Source: Erinaceus europaeus (taxonomy: Eukaryota; Chordata; Mammalia; Eulipotyphla; Erinaceidae). Taken from it: 64,000 bases of DNA. Made by a program: the position numbers and the translations under genes. How positions within the stretch are numbered: position 1 is the first letter of the stretch; every line of letters starts with the position of its first letter. A model generated the notes under the pieces. It ran no database searches. It was given only the letters and a program-made list of their open reading frames with translations, and was not told where the DNA came from. The stretch spans positions 1,550,001 through 1,614,000 of the forward strand of contig NW_026647180.1 in assembly GCF_950295315.1 (NCBI RefSeq), given 5' to 3'. This document shows, piece by piece, positions 25,401-36,153 of this stretch.

Positions 25401-28400
25401 TTGGTACATTCTGATTTACAGATCAATATTGACACCATTGTAGCTGTCTTTGGCCCTTGGTCACTTTTCTTCTTTTCAGATGTAAAAACACTGAAGAGGG
25501 AGAGGGTTTTGCCTTGAGGCTTGCACTGGGAACTACCAGATGCACTGTGTCTGTTGCCAGACTAGGAAACTTGTGGTGCCTGTCCATGTGGAGAGTCTCC
25601 TTGATGAGTTCCTTCTCAAGACTTTTTCGCTCTGTCCCGTTGGACCTGCATATAGCTAATGATTTTGAGATTTTACTCCTTTGGACAGTTCTTTTCCTGA
25701 TGCACAGTTTCTCTCCAAGTTTTAGCAATCAATTGTCTGAATGTCATATCGAATCCATTGTAGAAAATGACTACATCAGTGTCTCTCTCTCTGTCTTTCT
25801 CTCTGTCTCTCTCTCTCTATATATATATGTAACATGTAGAGATCTGAAAATATTTTTAAGCTAGAGACCTGCACAGCTCTGGATTAGGGTAGTAATGAGA
25901 ATACAACTGGCCCTTCTGAGCCACAGTCATGAGAGACATCTCACAGAGCCATTCGTATACCTCTTATCACTCTACAAATCTCTCTCAGCACAAACTATCG
26001 CTGCCAAATCATCTACTTCCCTCTTGCTCTTTTTGTCCACTGAGTCCTATACCAAAACTGTAAATCAAAGTAGAAATAGACATAGTGGAGTTCCGTGCAC
26101 ACAGGACAGTCTGACGCTTGGCCAGGGAGATGCAATACGCCAGCCTGCATCTTGGCTGGAGCATCACTAAGACTACTTCCAAATTGGTGACGCAAGGGCA
26201 GTTTTGGAGAGTGGGCTGCAGGCCAATTATTGCTTCTCAGAGTGGGCTAAGACCTAGATGTTCTAAGTGTAACCTTTCCTCACAAACATAAAATAACAAT
26301 GCCACTTGTAAGAAGTATGCATGGGCATGGAGGGTTTGTCTTCAGTGCACTGGAAATGATCAACACATGGCCAGAATTTCAGTCCTTTTCTGTCTCTGTC
26401 ATCCTGTCTCTCTGACTGTCTCTATGTGCCTTCTTCGCTGGGACCTTATGGAAATTAGTGCATGCATTGTGAACTCCGACTTCCTGGTGTTGAATTTTTC
26501 CTTTCTTTGCCCTTTGGATTATTCAGTCTCCTGCATATGGCGTAGTAAATTGGGGAATTGAGGAGACAGCGATAGTGCTGCAGGTAACAGGCATATGTAC
26601 ATCTCCAGCTGCAGCTGTCCAGGACCTCTGTGCTTGACTTTAATTCTCCAGGGCCCTGAAGCTGACACAGCCTAAATGCAGCCCTCCTCAATTTCCTGCA
26701 CCGCATCCTTGTCCTTATTCCATGAGAGCCCAGGTGAAGAGAAGTGAAACTCTATCCCCCTGGCACACACATGTGCTTTCCCTCTATTGGGCCGAAAGTA
26801 AAGGATCTGTGGTACTGATGAACACCAGTGTCCAGATTTTCCACGCAAAGCTGAAGCCTCCAGGGTTCTGAAAGAGGGTGTTTTGATGGCTGTGAAAAGT
26901 CTTTTCCAAGTGCCTCATGGGGTTTCAATTCCTTTTGAAACCTGAAGTTCTTTGTTGTATCTAGAGAATATTCTCACCTCTGGCCAGAAGGCCCTCCCAA
27001 CTAGGAGCACAGCTATCCTGGGGTCAGGAGGTCTACCAGCTTGCTAGTTCCTGGAGGGATTCCTGAGTATGTCCTCAGGTCCCAAGTGGTAACAGGTGTT
27101 TCAATTGCCTTTATTAGCAGTAGCCAGGCCGTCAGGTGAGGGGCGGGGCTGTGATCCCCACTGGAAACTCCTAATTCAGCCAATGGAGGCATCCATCTTC
27201 CTTTTGTCTCTCCATAGCAAGGGCCCAGGGAGTTTGTGCTTCCTGCATGCAAAGCGACTTTGTATGGGACACTCATGGATGCCTACTTCTGGGAATCTCT
27301 CTGAGTGTGATGTGTGGACACCAAGAAACCATGATCAGGGATTGTGAGGCCACAGGAGCAATTTTCTTAGCAGGATCCATAGGGGAGGTATAAGGGGCCG
27401 GGTTCTTCCACTATTGTTTGGTCAAAAACAGTTCCCATCTATGTTGAGACACAGCTCTTTCTGGGTTCTTTCTGGGCTTGTAATATTTTGTCCACTGAGA
27501 AGTGGACTGGGAACCTGGAGGCTGAGTATGCAGCAAAACATGACTGGAAAGTTTCCTGATCCTGTATTCTAGGGATGCCCGAGTTTCCCCTGTTGGCAGT
27601 GTTTGGATGATAGGGAGGATGAGATTGAATCAGGAACTCAGGAGAGCGAGACATGAGAGTCCCTTTGCATATGCATTCTTGCTTAGCCAGCATCTGGTCT
27701 AGCTGGCTTTCCCTAACCAGATAGGTTCTCTGTACATAAGTTGCAGGTGAGGTTGGCTACCTTGCCACCCATGCTCTTAGACTACTATACGTGAGTTCTG
27801 AGCACACACAGACACACACAGACAGACAGACACTCACACACACATTACTGTCAGGTCTAGTAGTACAGCATATGGTGAAGGCTATGGCTGTCTGGGGTCT
27901 GTGGGCATGAGAGCTGCTGCCTTACAATCTCTACAAGCCATGTTTAACCTGTCATCAATGAACACAGTGTAGGAGGTTTTTGAATTCTGGTCTCTTTCCA
28001 ACTCATCTATTTCTCTTCTCGCCTTCGCTGTCTCTAACTCTCACATGCTCTCACACACTCTGTCTTCAATCGTTAATATTTTACTTATATACTTATTTTA
28101 CTGACAGGCCCAGATATACAAGGAGAGTTACCAGAGCACTGCTGAGCTCTGGCTTGTTGTGTTGGCGATTTCACCTAGGCTACTGGAGCCTCAGTTTGTA
28201 AGTCTTTCTGACACAAGACATGTTCTGTCTCCTCATTTCCATACCAGTATCACTCAGTTTATAATAAAGTGATTTTTTTGCAAAACACTTGGTACATTCT
28301 GATTTACAGATCAATATTGACACCATTGTAGCTGTCTTTGGCCCTTGGTCACTTTTCTTCTTTTCAGATGTAAAAACACTGAAGAGGGAGAGGGTTTTGC

Positions 28401-28670
28401 CTTGAGGCTTGCACTGGGAACTACCAGATGCACTGTGTCTGTTGCCAGACTAGGAAACTTGTGGTGCCTGTCCATGTGGAGAGTCTCCTTGATGAGTTCC
28501 TTCTCAAGACTTTTTCGCTCTGTCCCGTTGGACCTGCATATAGCTAATGATTTTGAGATTTTACTCCTTTGGACAGTTCTTTTCCTGATGCACAGTTTCT
28601 CTCCAAGTTTTAGCAATCAATTGTCTGAATGTCATATCGAATCCATTGTAGAAAATGACTACATCAGTGT
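22483..28670 (+). repeat. Exact 2888-bp tandem duplication within array A
   Basis: Sequence from about 22483 recurs at +2888 and again at +5776 until about 28670. Every stretch I compared, including many identical conceptual translations at 22535/25423/28311 and 23567/26455, is the same. The neighbouring units differ by several percent or more. This indicates very recent unequal exchange, or an assembly duplication. Confidence 0.9.
23099..25986 (+). repeat. Array A unit 7
   Basis: 2888 bp, first member of the exactly duplicated pair. It contains TTTGCATATGCAT at 24776-24788 and a SINE-like block near 25210-25350. Confidence 0.9.
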
Positions 28671-28853
28671 CTCTCTCTCTCTCTCCATATATATATGTAA
28701 CATGTAGAGATCTGAAAATATTTTTTAGCTAGAGACCTGCACAGCTCTGGATTAGGGTAGTAATGAGGATAAACCTGGCCCTCTGAGCCACAGTCATGAG
28801 AGACATCTCACAGAGCCATTCATATACCTCTTATCACTCTACAAAACTTTCTC
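25987..28853 (+). repeat. Array A unit 8
   Basis: 2867 bp, identical by eye to unit 7 until about 28670. There the terminal CT microsatellite differs (shorter, followed by CCATATATATATG), marking the end of the recent duplication. Confidence 0.9.
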
Positions 28854-31800
28854 AGCACAAACTACCGCTGGCAAATCATCTACTTCCCTAGTGCTCTTTT
28901 TGTCCACAGAATCCATTCCCAAAACTGTAAATTAAAGAATAAATAGACATAGTGCAGTTCCCTGCACACAGGATAGTCTGAGGCTGGACCAGGGAGATGC
29001 AATACGCCAGCCTACATCTTGGCTGGAGCATCACTAAGACTACTTCGAAATTGGAGAGGCGAGGGCAGTTTTTGAGAGTGGGCTGCAGGCCAAGTGTTGC
29101 TTCTCAGAGTGGGCTAAGACCTAGATGTTCTAAGTGTAACCTTTCCTCACTAACATAAAATAACAATGCCACTTGTTAGAAGTATGCATGGCATGGAGGG
29201 TTTGTCTTCAGTGCTCTGGCACTGATCAACACAGGGACAGAATTTGTCCTTTTCAGTCACTGTCATTCTGTCTCTCTGACTGTCTATACGTGCCTTCTTC
29301 CATGGACCCTTCATGGAAGTCAGTGCATGCATCGTGAACTTGGTCTTCCTGGTGATGAAATTTTCCTTTCTTTGCCCTTTGGTTTAGTTCATCTCGTGCA
29401 TATGGCGTAGTACAGAGGAGAACTTAGGAGACAGCATTCCTGCTGCAGCTAACAGGCATATGTCCATCTCCACCTGCAGCTGTCCAGGCCCTCTGTGCTT
29501 GACTCCCATTCTCCAGGGCCCTGTGGCTGACACTCAGCCTAAATGCAGCCCTCCTTACTTTCTTGCACCACATCCTTGTTCTTATTCCATGAGAGCCCAG
29601 GTCAAGAGAAGTGAAACTCTACCACCCTGGCACACACATTGTGCTTTCCCTATATTGGGTTGAATCTAAAGGATCTGTGGTACTGATGGCCACACCAGTG
29701 TCCAGATTTTCCATGCAAAATGGAAGCTTCCAGGGTTCAGAAAGAGCGTGTTTTGATGGCTGTGAAATGTCTTTTCCAGGTGCCTCCTGGACTTTCAAAT
29801 CCTTTTGAAACCTGAAGTTCGTTCTTGTATCTAGGGAATATTCTCACCTCTGTCCACAAGGCCCTCCCAACTAGGAGCACAACTATTTTGGGGTCAGGAG
29901 GTCTGCCAGCCTGCTAGATCCTGGAGGGATTCCTGAGTATGTCCTCAGGCCCCAAGTGCTAACAGGTGTTTCCAATTGCCTTATTATTATTAGCAGCAGC
30001 CAGGCCCTCAGTTGAGGTGCAGGTCTGTGATCTCCACTGGAAGCTCCTAATTCAGCCAATGAAGGCATCCATCTTTCTTTTGTCTCTCCATAGAAAGTGC
30101 CTGGGGAGTTTGTGCTTCCTGCAAGCAGAACGACTTTGTATGGGACACTCATGCATGCCTACTTCTGGGAATCTCTCTGAGTGTGATGTGTGGACACCAG
30201 TATACCAGTATGATCAGGGATTGTGTGGCCACAGGAGTAATTGCCTTAGCCGGAACCAAAGGGTAGGTGTAAGGGTACGGGTTCATCCACTATTGTTTGG
30301 TCAAACACAGTTCCCATCTATGTTGAAACACAGCTCTTCCTGGGTTCATTCTGGGCTTGTAATCTGCTGCCCTGAGCAGTGAACTGAGAGTCTGGGGGCT
30401 GAGTAGGCAGCCAAATGTGACTGGACAGGCTCCTGTCCCTGAATTCTGAGGGGTTCCCCAGCTTACCCCGTTGACAGTGTTTGGATGATAGTGAGTCATG
30501 AGATTGAATAAGGAACTCAGGAGAGGGAGACATGAGAGTCCTTTTGCATGTGCATTCTTGCTTAGCCAGAATCGGGGCTAGCTGGCTTGCCCTGACCAGC
30601 TAGGTTCTCTGTACATAAGTTGCAGGTGAGGCTGGCTACCTTCCCACCCATGCTCTGAGACTACTATAGGTGAGCTCTGAGCACACACAGACACAGACAG
30701 ATAGACAGACACACACACAAAAACATTACTGTCAGGTCTGTTAGTACAGCATATGGTGAAGGCTGGGGCTGTCTGGGGTCTGTGGGCATGAGAGCTGCTG
30801 CCTTACAATCTCTACAAGCCAGTTTTGAACCTGTCATCAATGAACACAGTGTAGGAGGTTTTTGAATTCTCATCTCTTTCCAGCAGAAGTGGCTGGTGGG
30901 CGGGCCTTTCAGAGGCTTCCCAAAGAGTGTGCTGCAGGGCCATGTGGGCGGTGCTCAAGGTTGCTGGCCAATCACTGACTAGGGGCCTTGACACTCCTGG
31001 GCGTGTCCAAGCACACAGGCCAATGATATTTGGCAGGGTTCCTGGGTGTGTCCTAGGCCTCTGGCATATCAGAGCATGGCTGGTGCCTCTCTGCGGGCCT
31101 TCTGAAGTAAGCCTGACAATGGGATCTCAGAACTGGCCTTAAATGGCTGGGCGTGCTTCAAGGAAGTGTGAAGCAGTGTTCACCCAGGGCCCTGCCTTGC
31201 AGAAGCTGTCCAGTGTGCATGTGTATAACTCTGTTTGTGCCTGTTCCTCTGTGGATGTGTGTGTGTGTAACTGTGAGAGTGTGTGTTTGTGTGTGTTTGT
31301 GTGTGTGTGAGGGAGGGAGAGAGAGGGAGAACAACACAATCACTGTGGCACAGGTGATTTTGTGCAAAACACTTGGCACATTCTGATTTACAGCTCAATA
31401 TTGACACCATTGTAGCTCTCCTTGGCCCTTGGTCACTTTTCTTCTTTTCAGATGTAAAGACACTGAAGAGGGAGAGGTTTTTGCCCTGAGGCTTGCACTG
31501 GGAACTAGCAGCTGCCCTGTGTGTGTTGCCAAACTAGGAAATTTGTGGTGCGTGTCCATGTGGAGAGTCTCCTGGATGAGTTCCTTCTCGAGCCTTTTTA
31601 GCTAGTTCCCGTTGGATCTGCATATAGCTAATGATTTGGAGATTTTACGCCTTTAGACAATTCTTTTCCTGATGCACAGTTTCTCTCCAGGTTTTAGCAA
31701 TCAATTGTCTGAATGTCATATCGAATCCATTGTAGAAAATGACTACATCAGTGTCTCTCTCTCTCTCCATATATATATGTAACATGTAGAGATCTGAAAA

Positions 31801-31935
31801 TATTTTTTATCTAGAGACCTGCACAGCTCTGGATTAGGGTAGTAATGAGGATAAACCTGGCCCTCTGAGCCACAGTCATGAGAGACATCTCACAGAGCCA
31901 TTCATAAACCTCTTACCACTCTTCAAAACTTTCTC
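28854..31935 (+). repeat. Array A unit 9
   Basis: 3082-bp unit of the promoter-cassette subtype (cassette about 30890-31245). It is closely similar to unit 10, sharing for instance AAAGTGCCTGGGGAGTTTG. Confidence 0.85.
30890..31245 (+). promoter_or_regulatory. GC-rich promoter-like cassette, unit 9
   Basis: Homologous to the cassette of unit 1, with two CCAAT motifs. The TATA-like site is changed to TTAAATGG near 31139. Confidence 0.35.
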
Positions 31936-33954
31936 AGCACAAACTACTGCTGGCAAATCATCTACTTCCCTCGTGCTCTCTTTGTCCACAGAATCCATTC
32001 CCAAAACTGTAAATCAAAGAATAAATAGACATAGTGCAGTTCCCTGCACACAGGACAGTCTGAGGCTGGACCAGGGAGATGCAATACGCCAGCCTTCATC
32101 TTGGCTGGAGCATCACTAAGAATACTTCGAAATTGGAGAGGTGAGGGCAGTTTTGGAGAGTGGGCTGCAGGCCAAGTGTTGCTTCTCAGAGTGGGCTAAG
32201 ACCTAGATGTTCTAAGTGTAACCTTTCCTCACAAACATAAAATCACAATGCCACTTGTTAGAAGTATGCATGGGAATGGAGGGTTTGTCGTCAGTGCTCT
32301 GGCACTGATCAACCCAGGGTCAGAATTTGTCCTTTTCAATCACTGTCATTCTGTCTCTCTGACTGTCTCTATGTGCCTTCTCCCTGGACCCTTCGTGGAA
32401 GTCAGTGCATGCATCATGAACTCGGTCTTCCTGGTGTTGAAATTTTCCTTTCTTTGCCCTTTGGATTACTTAGTCTCGTGCATATGGCGTAGTACAGAGG
32501 AGAACTTAAGAGACAGCGTTCCTGCTGCAGGTAATAGGCATATGTTCAAATCCAGCTGCAGCTGTCCAGGCCCTCTGTGCTTGACTCCCATTCTCCAGGG
32601 TCCTGTGGCTGACACTCAGCCTAAATGCAGCCCTCCTCCATTTCCTGCACCACATCCTTGTCCTTATTCCATGAGAGCCCAGGTCAAGAGAAGTGAAACT
32701 CTACCACCCTGGCACACACATTGTGCTTTCCCTCTATTGGGCCAAATGTAAAGGATCTGTGGTACTGATGGCCACACCAGTGTCCAGATTTTCCATGCAA
32801 AACGGAAGCTTCCAGGGTTCAGAAAGAGGGTGTCTTGATGGCTGTGAAATGTCTTTTCCAGGTGCCTCCTGGACTTTCATATCCTTTTGAAACCTGAAGT
32901 TCGTTCTTGTATCTAGGGAATATTCTCACCTCTGTCCAGAAGGCCCTCCCAACTAGGAGCACAACTATTTTGGGGTCAGGAGGTCTGCCAGCCTGCTAGC
33001 TCCTGGAGGGATTCCTGAGTATGTCCTCATGGCCCAAGTGGTAACAGGTGTTTCCAATTGCCTTTATTAGCAGTAGCCAGGCCCTCAGTTGAGGTGCGGG
33101 TCTGTGATCTCCACTGGAAGCTCCTAATTCAGCCAATGAAGGCATCCATCTTTCTTTTGTCTCTCCATAGAAAGTGCCTGGGGAGTTTGTGCTTCCTGCA
33201 AGCAGAGCGACTTTGTATGGGACACTCATACATGCTTACTTCTGGGAATCTCTCTGAGTGTGATGTGTGGACACCAGTATACCATGATCAGGGATTTTGT
33301 GGCCACAGGAGCAATTGCCTTAGCCGGAACCAAAGGGTAGGTGTAAGGGTACGGATTCTTCCACTATTGTTTGGTCAAACACAGTTCCCATCTATGTTGA
33401 AACACAGCTCTTTCTGGGTTCATTCTGGGCTTGTAATCTGCTGCCCTGAGGAGTGAACTGAGAGTCTGGGGGCTGAGTAGGCAGCCAAATGTGACTGGAC
33501 AGGCTCCTGTCCCTGAATTCTGAGCGGAGCCCCAGCTTACCCCGTTGACAGTGTTTGAATGATAGTGAGTCATGAGATTGAATCGGGAACTCAGGAGAGG
33601 GAGACATGAGAGTCCCTTTGCATGTGCATTCTTGCTTAGCCAGAATCGGGGCTAGCTGGCTTGCCCTGACCAGCTAGGTTCTCTGTACATAAGTTGCAGG
33701 TGAGGCTGGCTACCTTCCCATCCATGCTCTGAGACTACTATAGGTGAGCTCTGAGCACACACAGACACAGACAGATAGACAGACACACACACACACATTA
33801 CTGTCAGGTCTGTTAGTACAGCATATGGTGAAGGCTGGGGATGTCTGGGGTCTGTGGGCATGAGAGCTGCTGCCTTACAATCTCTACAAGCCAGCTTTGT
33901 ACCTGTCATCAATGAACACAGTGTAGGAGGTTTTTGAATTCTCATCTCTTTCCA

Positions 33955-34320
33955 GCAGAAGTGGCTGGTGGGCGGGCCTTTCAGAGGCTTCCCAAAGAGC
34001 GTGCTGCAGGGCCCTGTGGGTGGTGCTCAAGGTTGCTGGCCAATCACTGACTAGGGGCCTTGACAATCCTGGGCGTGTCTAAACACACAGGCCAATGATA
34101 TTTGGCAGGGTTCCTGGGTGTGTCCTAGGCCTCTGGCATATCAGAGCATGGCTGGTGCCTCTCTGCGGGCCTTCTGAAGTAAGCCTGACAATGGGATCTC
34201 AGAACTGGCCTTAAAAGGCTGGGCGTGCTTCAAGGAAGTGTGAAGCAGTGTTCACCCAGGGCCCTGCCTTGCAGAAGCTGTCCAGTGTGCATGTGTATAA
34301 CTCTGTTTGTGCCTGTTCCT
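33955..34320 (+). promoter_or_regulatory. GC-rich promoter-like cassette, unit 10
   Basis: CCAAT at 34040-34044 and 34092-34096 and TTAAAAGG at 34211-34218. It is the best preserved copy together with that of unit 1. Activity is untested. Confidence 0.4.
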
Positions 34321-34825
34321 CTGTGGATGTGTGCGTATGTAACTGTGAGAGTGTGTGTTTGTGTGTGTTTGTGTGTGTGTGAGGGAGGGAGAGAGAGGGA
34401 GAACAACAGAATCACTGTGGCACAGGTGATTTTGTGCAAAACACTTGGCACATTCTGATTTACACCTCAATATTGACACCATTGTAGCTCTCCTTGGCCC
34501 TTGGTCACTTTTCTTCTTTTCAGATGTAAAGACACTGAAGAGGGAGAGGTTTTTGCACTGAGGCTTGCACTGGGAACTAGCAGCTGCCCTGTGTGTGTTG
34601 CCAAACTAGGAAACTTGTGGTGCGTGTCCAAGTGGAGAGTCTCCTGGATGAGTTCCTTCTCGAGCCTTTTTAGCTAGTTCCCGTTGGATCTGCATATAGC
34701 TAATGATTTGGAGATTTTACTCCTTTGGACAATTCTTTCCCTGATGCACAGTTTCTCTCCAGGTTTTAGCAATCAATTGTCTGAATGTCATATCGAATCC
34801 ATTGTAGAAAATGACTACATCAGTG

Positions 34826-34826
<1 letters not shown>

Positions 34827-34867
<41 letters not shown>
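34827..34867 (+). repeat. (CT)n(TA)n microsatellite, left flank of LTR
   Basis: CT run then TA run interrupted by the LTR. It continues on the other side at 35911. Confidence 0.9.
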
Positions 34868-34868
<1 letters not shown>

Positions 34869-34992
34869 GCCGCCGACCACCCAACTGGGGGCTCAGCAGG
34901 TCGATCCAGGGAGAATGAGACTTATAGGTGGGAGGTGGATTCGGCGCGACAGACAACACTGAGACACATGAGTTTCAATGCTGCTGCAATCT

Positions 34993-34998
34993 TTTACT
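34993..34998 (-). promoter_or_regulatory. LTR polyadenylation hexamer AGTAAA
   Basis: AGTAAA on the minus strand just downstream of the TATA box. This is the variant hexamer used by MMTV-type LTRs. No AATAAA is seen nearby. Confidence 0.5.
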
Positions 34999-35010
34999 GA
35001 TATAGAGATT

Positions 35011-35019
35011 CTTTTTATA
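35011..35019 (-). promoter_or_regulatory. LTR TATA box
   Basis: TATAAAAAG on the minus strand, about 145 bp from the 3' end of the LTR, as expected for a retroviral U3 promoter. Confidence 0.65.
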
Positions 35020-35260
35020 ATAGCATAACAAAGAAGCATAAATCAAAAGCTGGCCAAGTCAGTTGACCACAAAGTACGCAGGGTACATTTTTTATAAGTA
35101 ACACAGACAGGAGGAACTGAAGGCATACAACTACCATCAAAACGAAAGCACAGCCATACTGTTCTTTCATGGGTTATTAACCACATCCCTTTGGTTTCAG
35201 ACAAAAGTCAATTTATCAGTAAGAACTAAATGCTTTCACTGCTCTCATTTATCCAAAGGG

Positions 35261-35906
35261 CTATTCTTTCTCCTTCCAAGCACTGGACCTTAATACCCAG
35301 AATAGGGGGGCACTAGTGGGAACACGGCGTCTTGCTCTGATCCTTATGCCAAGCTCACTTTCCTGTAATCTACCTAAGACAATATGCAGGTGCATTTCAG
35401 GGTTGCTATGTAACATGTTTCCTGGGAAAGCTAAAGGACCATTGTCTGTATGATTGAATGTAATATTTCTGAGAATAGTGCTCAGTCCTTGCTCAACCTG
35501 GATAGCCAAGTCATTGGGGCTTGAAGTGCTGGGATTTACTGTTGTAAGGGGCTTTTCATCCAGTGGGGTCCCATCTGGAATGTCCAGACTAGACTTGGGG
35601 GGTTGCACTGTAAGCGTCTCCGGAGTCTCCTGGACATTCCCTGGGTGGCCTGCATAAAGCATGATAAACAACAACAGTAAGCTTTCAGAAGCGAAACCAA
35701 GTCCACCTAGCCATCCAAGGCCTTTTCGCCAACCGGGAGACCCAGGGATCCGTCCACACAAATATCCAGGCTTCTGTCCACCACCTATCTTGGGTACGGT
35801 CTTCCGTACAGGAGCTTGTAAGGCCCCTGTCCGGTTCCCTAACCAGGTCACCCGCACTGTTTTGTCACACCGCGGTCGTGGCCTGCCTATCTGGCCAGAC
35901 AGGTGT

Positions 35907-35911
<5 letters not shown>
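35261..35911 (-). pseudogene. sag-like ORF of the LTR, apparently C-terminally truncated
   Basis: 216 codons. The ATG uses one A from the flank plus the terminal TG of the LTR, a placement typical of MMTV sag. The layout is that of a type II membrane glycoprotein: a basic N-terminal region of about 65 residues, a hydrophobic segment at about 68-87 (core SLLLLFIMLYAG), N-glycosylation sequons at N149 and N153 (and N26), and a basic processing-type cluster RARRR at 192-196. Known Sag proteins are antigens acting on T cells through MHC class II, with the same order of membrane anchor, sequons and basic cleavage cluster. The frame stops 20 residues after the basic cluster, where the family has its long C-terminal domain, so this copy is probably inactive. 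Homology is inferred from position, layout and the region around the basic cluster; I could not run an alignment. A longer in-frame reading upstream (to 36106) is only TA repeat. Confidence 0.65.
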
Positions 35912-35950
<39 letters not shown>

Positions 35951-35998
35951 TAGATAGATATAGATATAGATATAGATATAGATATATATATATATATC
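35911..35998 (+). repeat. (TA)n(GATA)n microsatellite, right flank of LTR
   Basis: TA repeats, then TAGATAGATA/TAGATA variants, then TATATATATCATG. Confidence 0.95.
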
Positions 35999-36153
35999 AT
36001 GTAGAGTTCTGAAAATATATATTTTTTCTAGAGACCTGCACAGCTCTGGATTAGGGTAGTAATGCGGATACACCTGTCCCTTCTGAGCCAGAGTCATGAG
36101 AGACATCTCACAGAGCCATTCGTTTACCTCTTGTCACTATACAAATCTCTCTC

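Larger units (their letters stand above)
34868..35910 (-). mobile_element. MMTV-like betaretroviral solo LTR, antisense
   Basis: On the minus strand the element starts TGCCACACC at 35910 and ends GGTCGGCGGCA at 34868, giving TG...CA ends. Its 1043 bp contain a long ORF beginning at the very 5' edge, a TATA box near the 3' third and an AGTAAA hexamer downstream. Mouse mammary tumour virus LTRs share this layout: long U3 with sag, a TGCCGC start, a CGGCA end, TATAAAA and AGTAAA. It sits inside a TA microsatellite, so the expected 6-bp target duplication cannot be distinguished from TATATA. No internal retroviral sequence flanks it, hence solo LTR. Confidence 0.85.
31936..36153 (+). repeat. Array A unit 10 with LTR insertion
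   Basis: 4218 bp, or about 3.17 kb once the 1043-bp LTR at 34868-35910 is removed. The LTR lies inside the TA microsatellite that ends each unit. Promoter-like cassette subtype. Confidence 0.85.

Noticed and set aside
34868..35910. Active or full-length provirus
   Set aside because: Only one LTR is present, directly flanked by array microsatellite, without primer-binding site or internal genes; the sag-like frame appears truncated.
35912..36106. N-terminal extension of the sag-like frame through the TA repeat
   Set aside because: The extra residues are mostly alternating I and Y encoded by the microsatellite. The ATG at the LTR edge is the sensible start.
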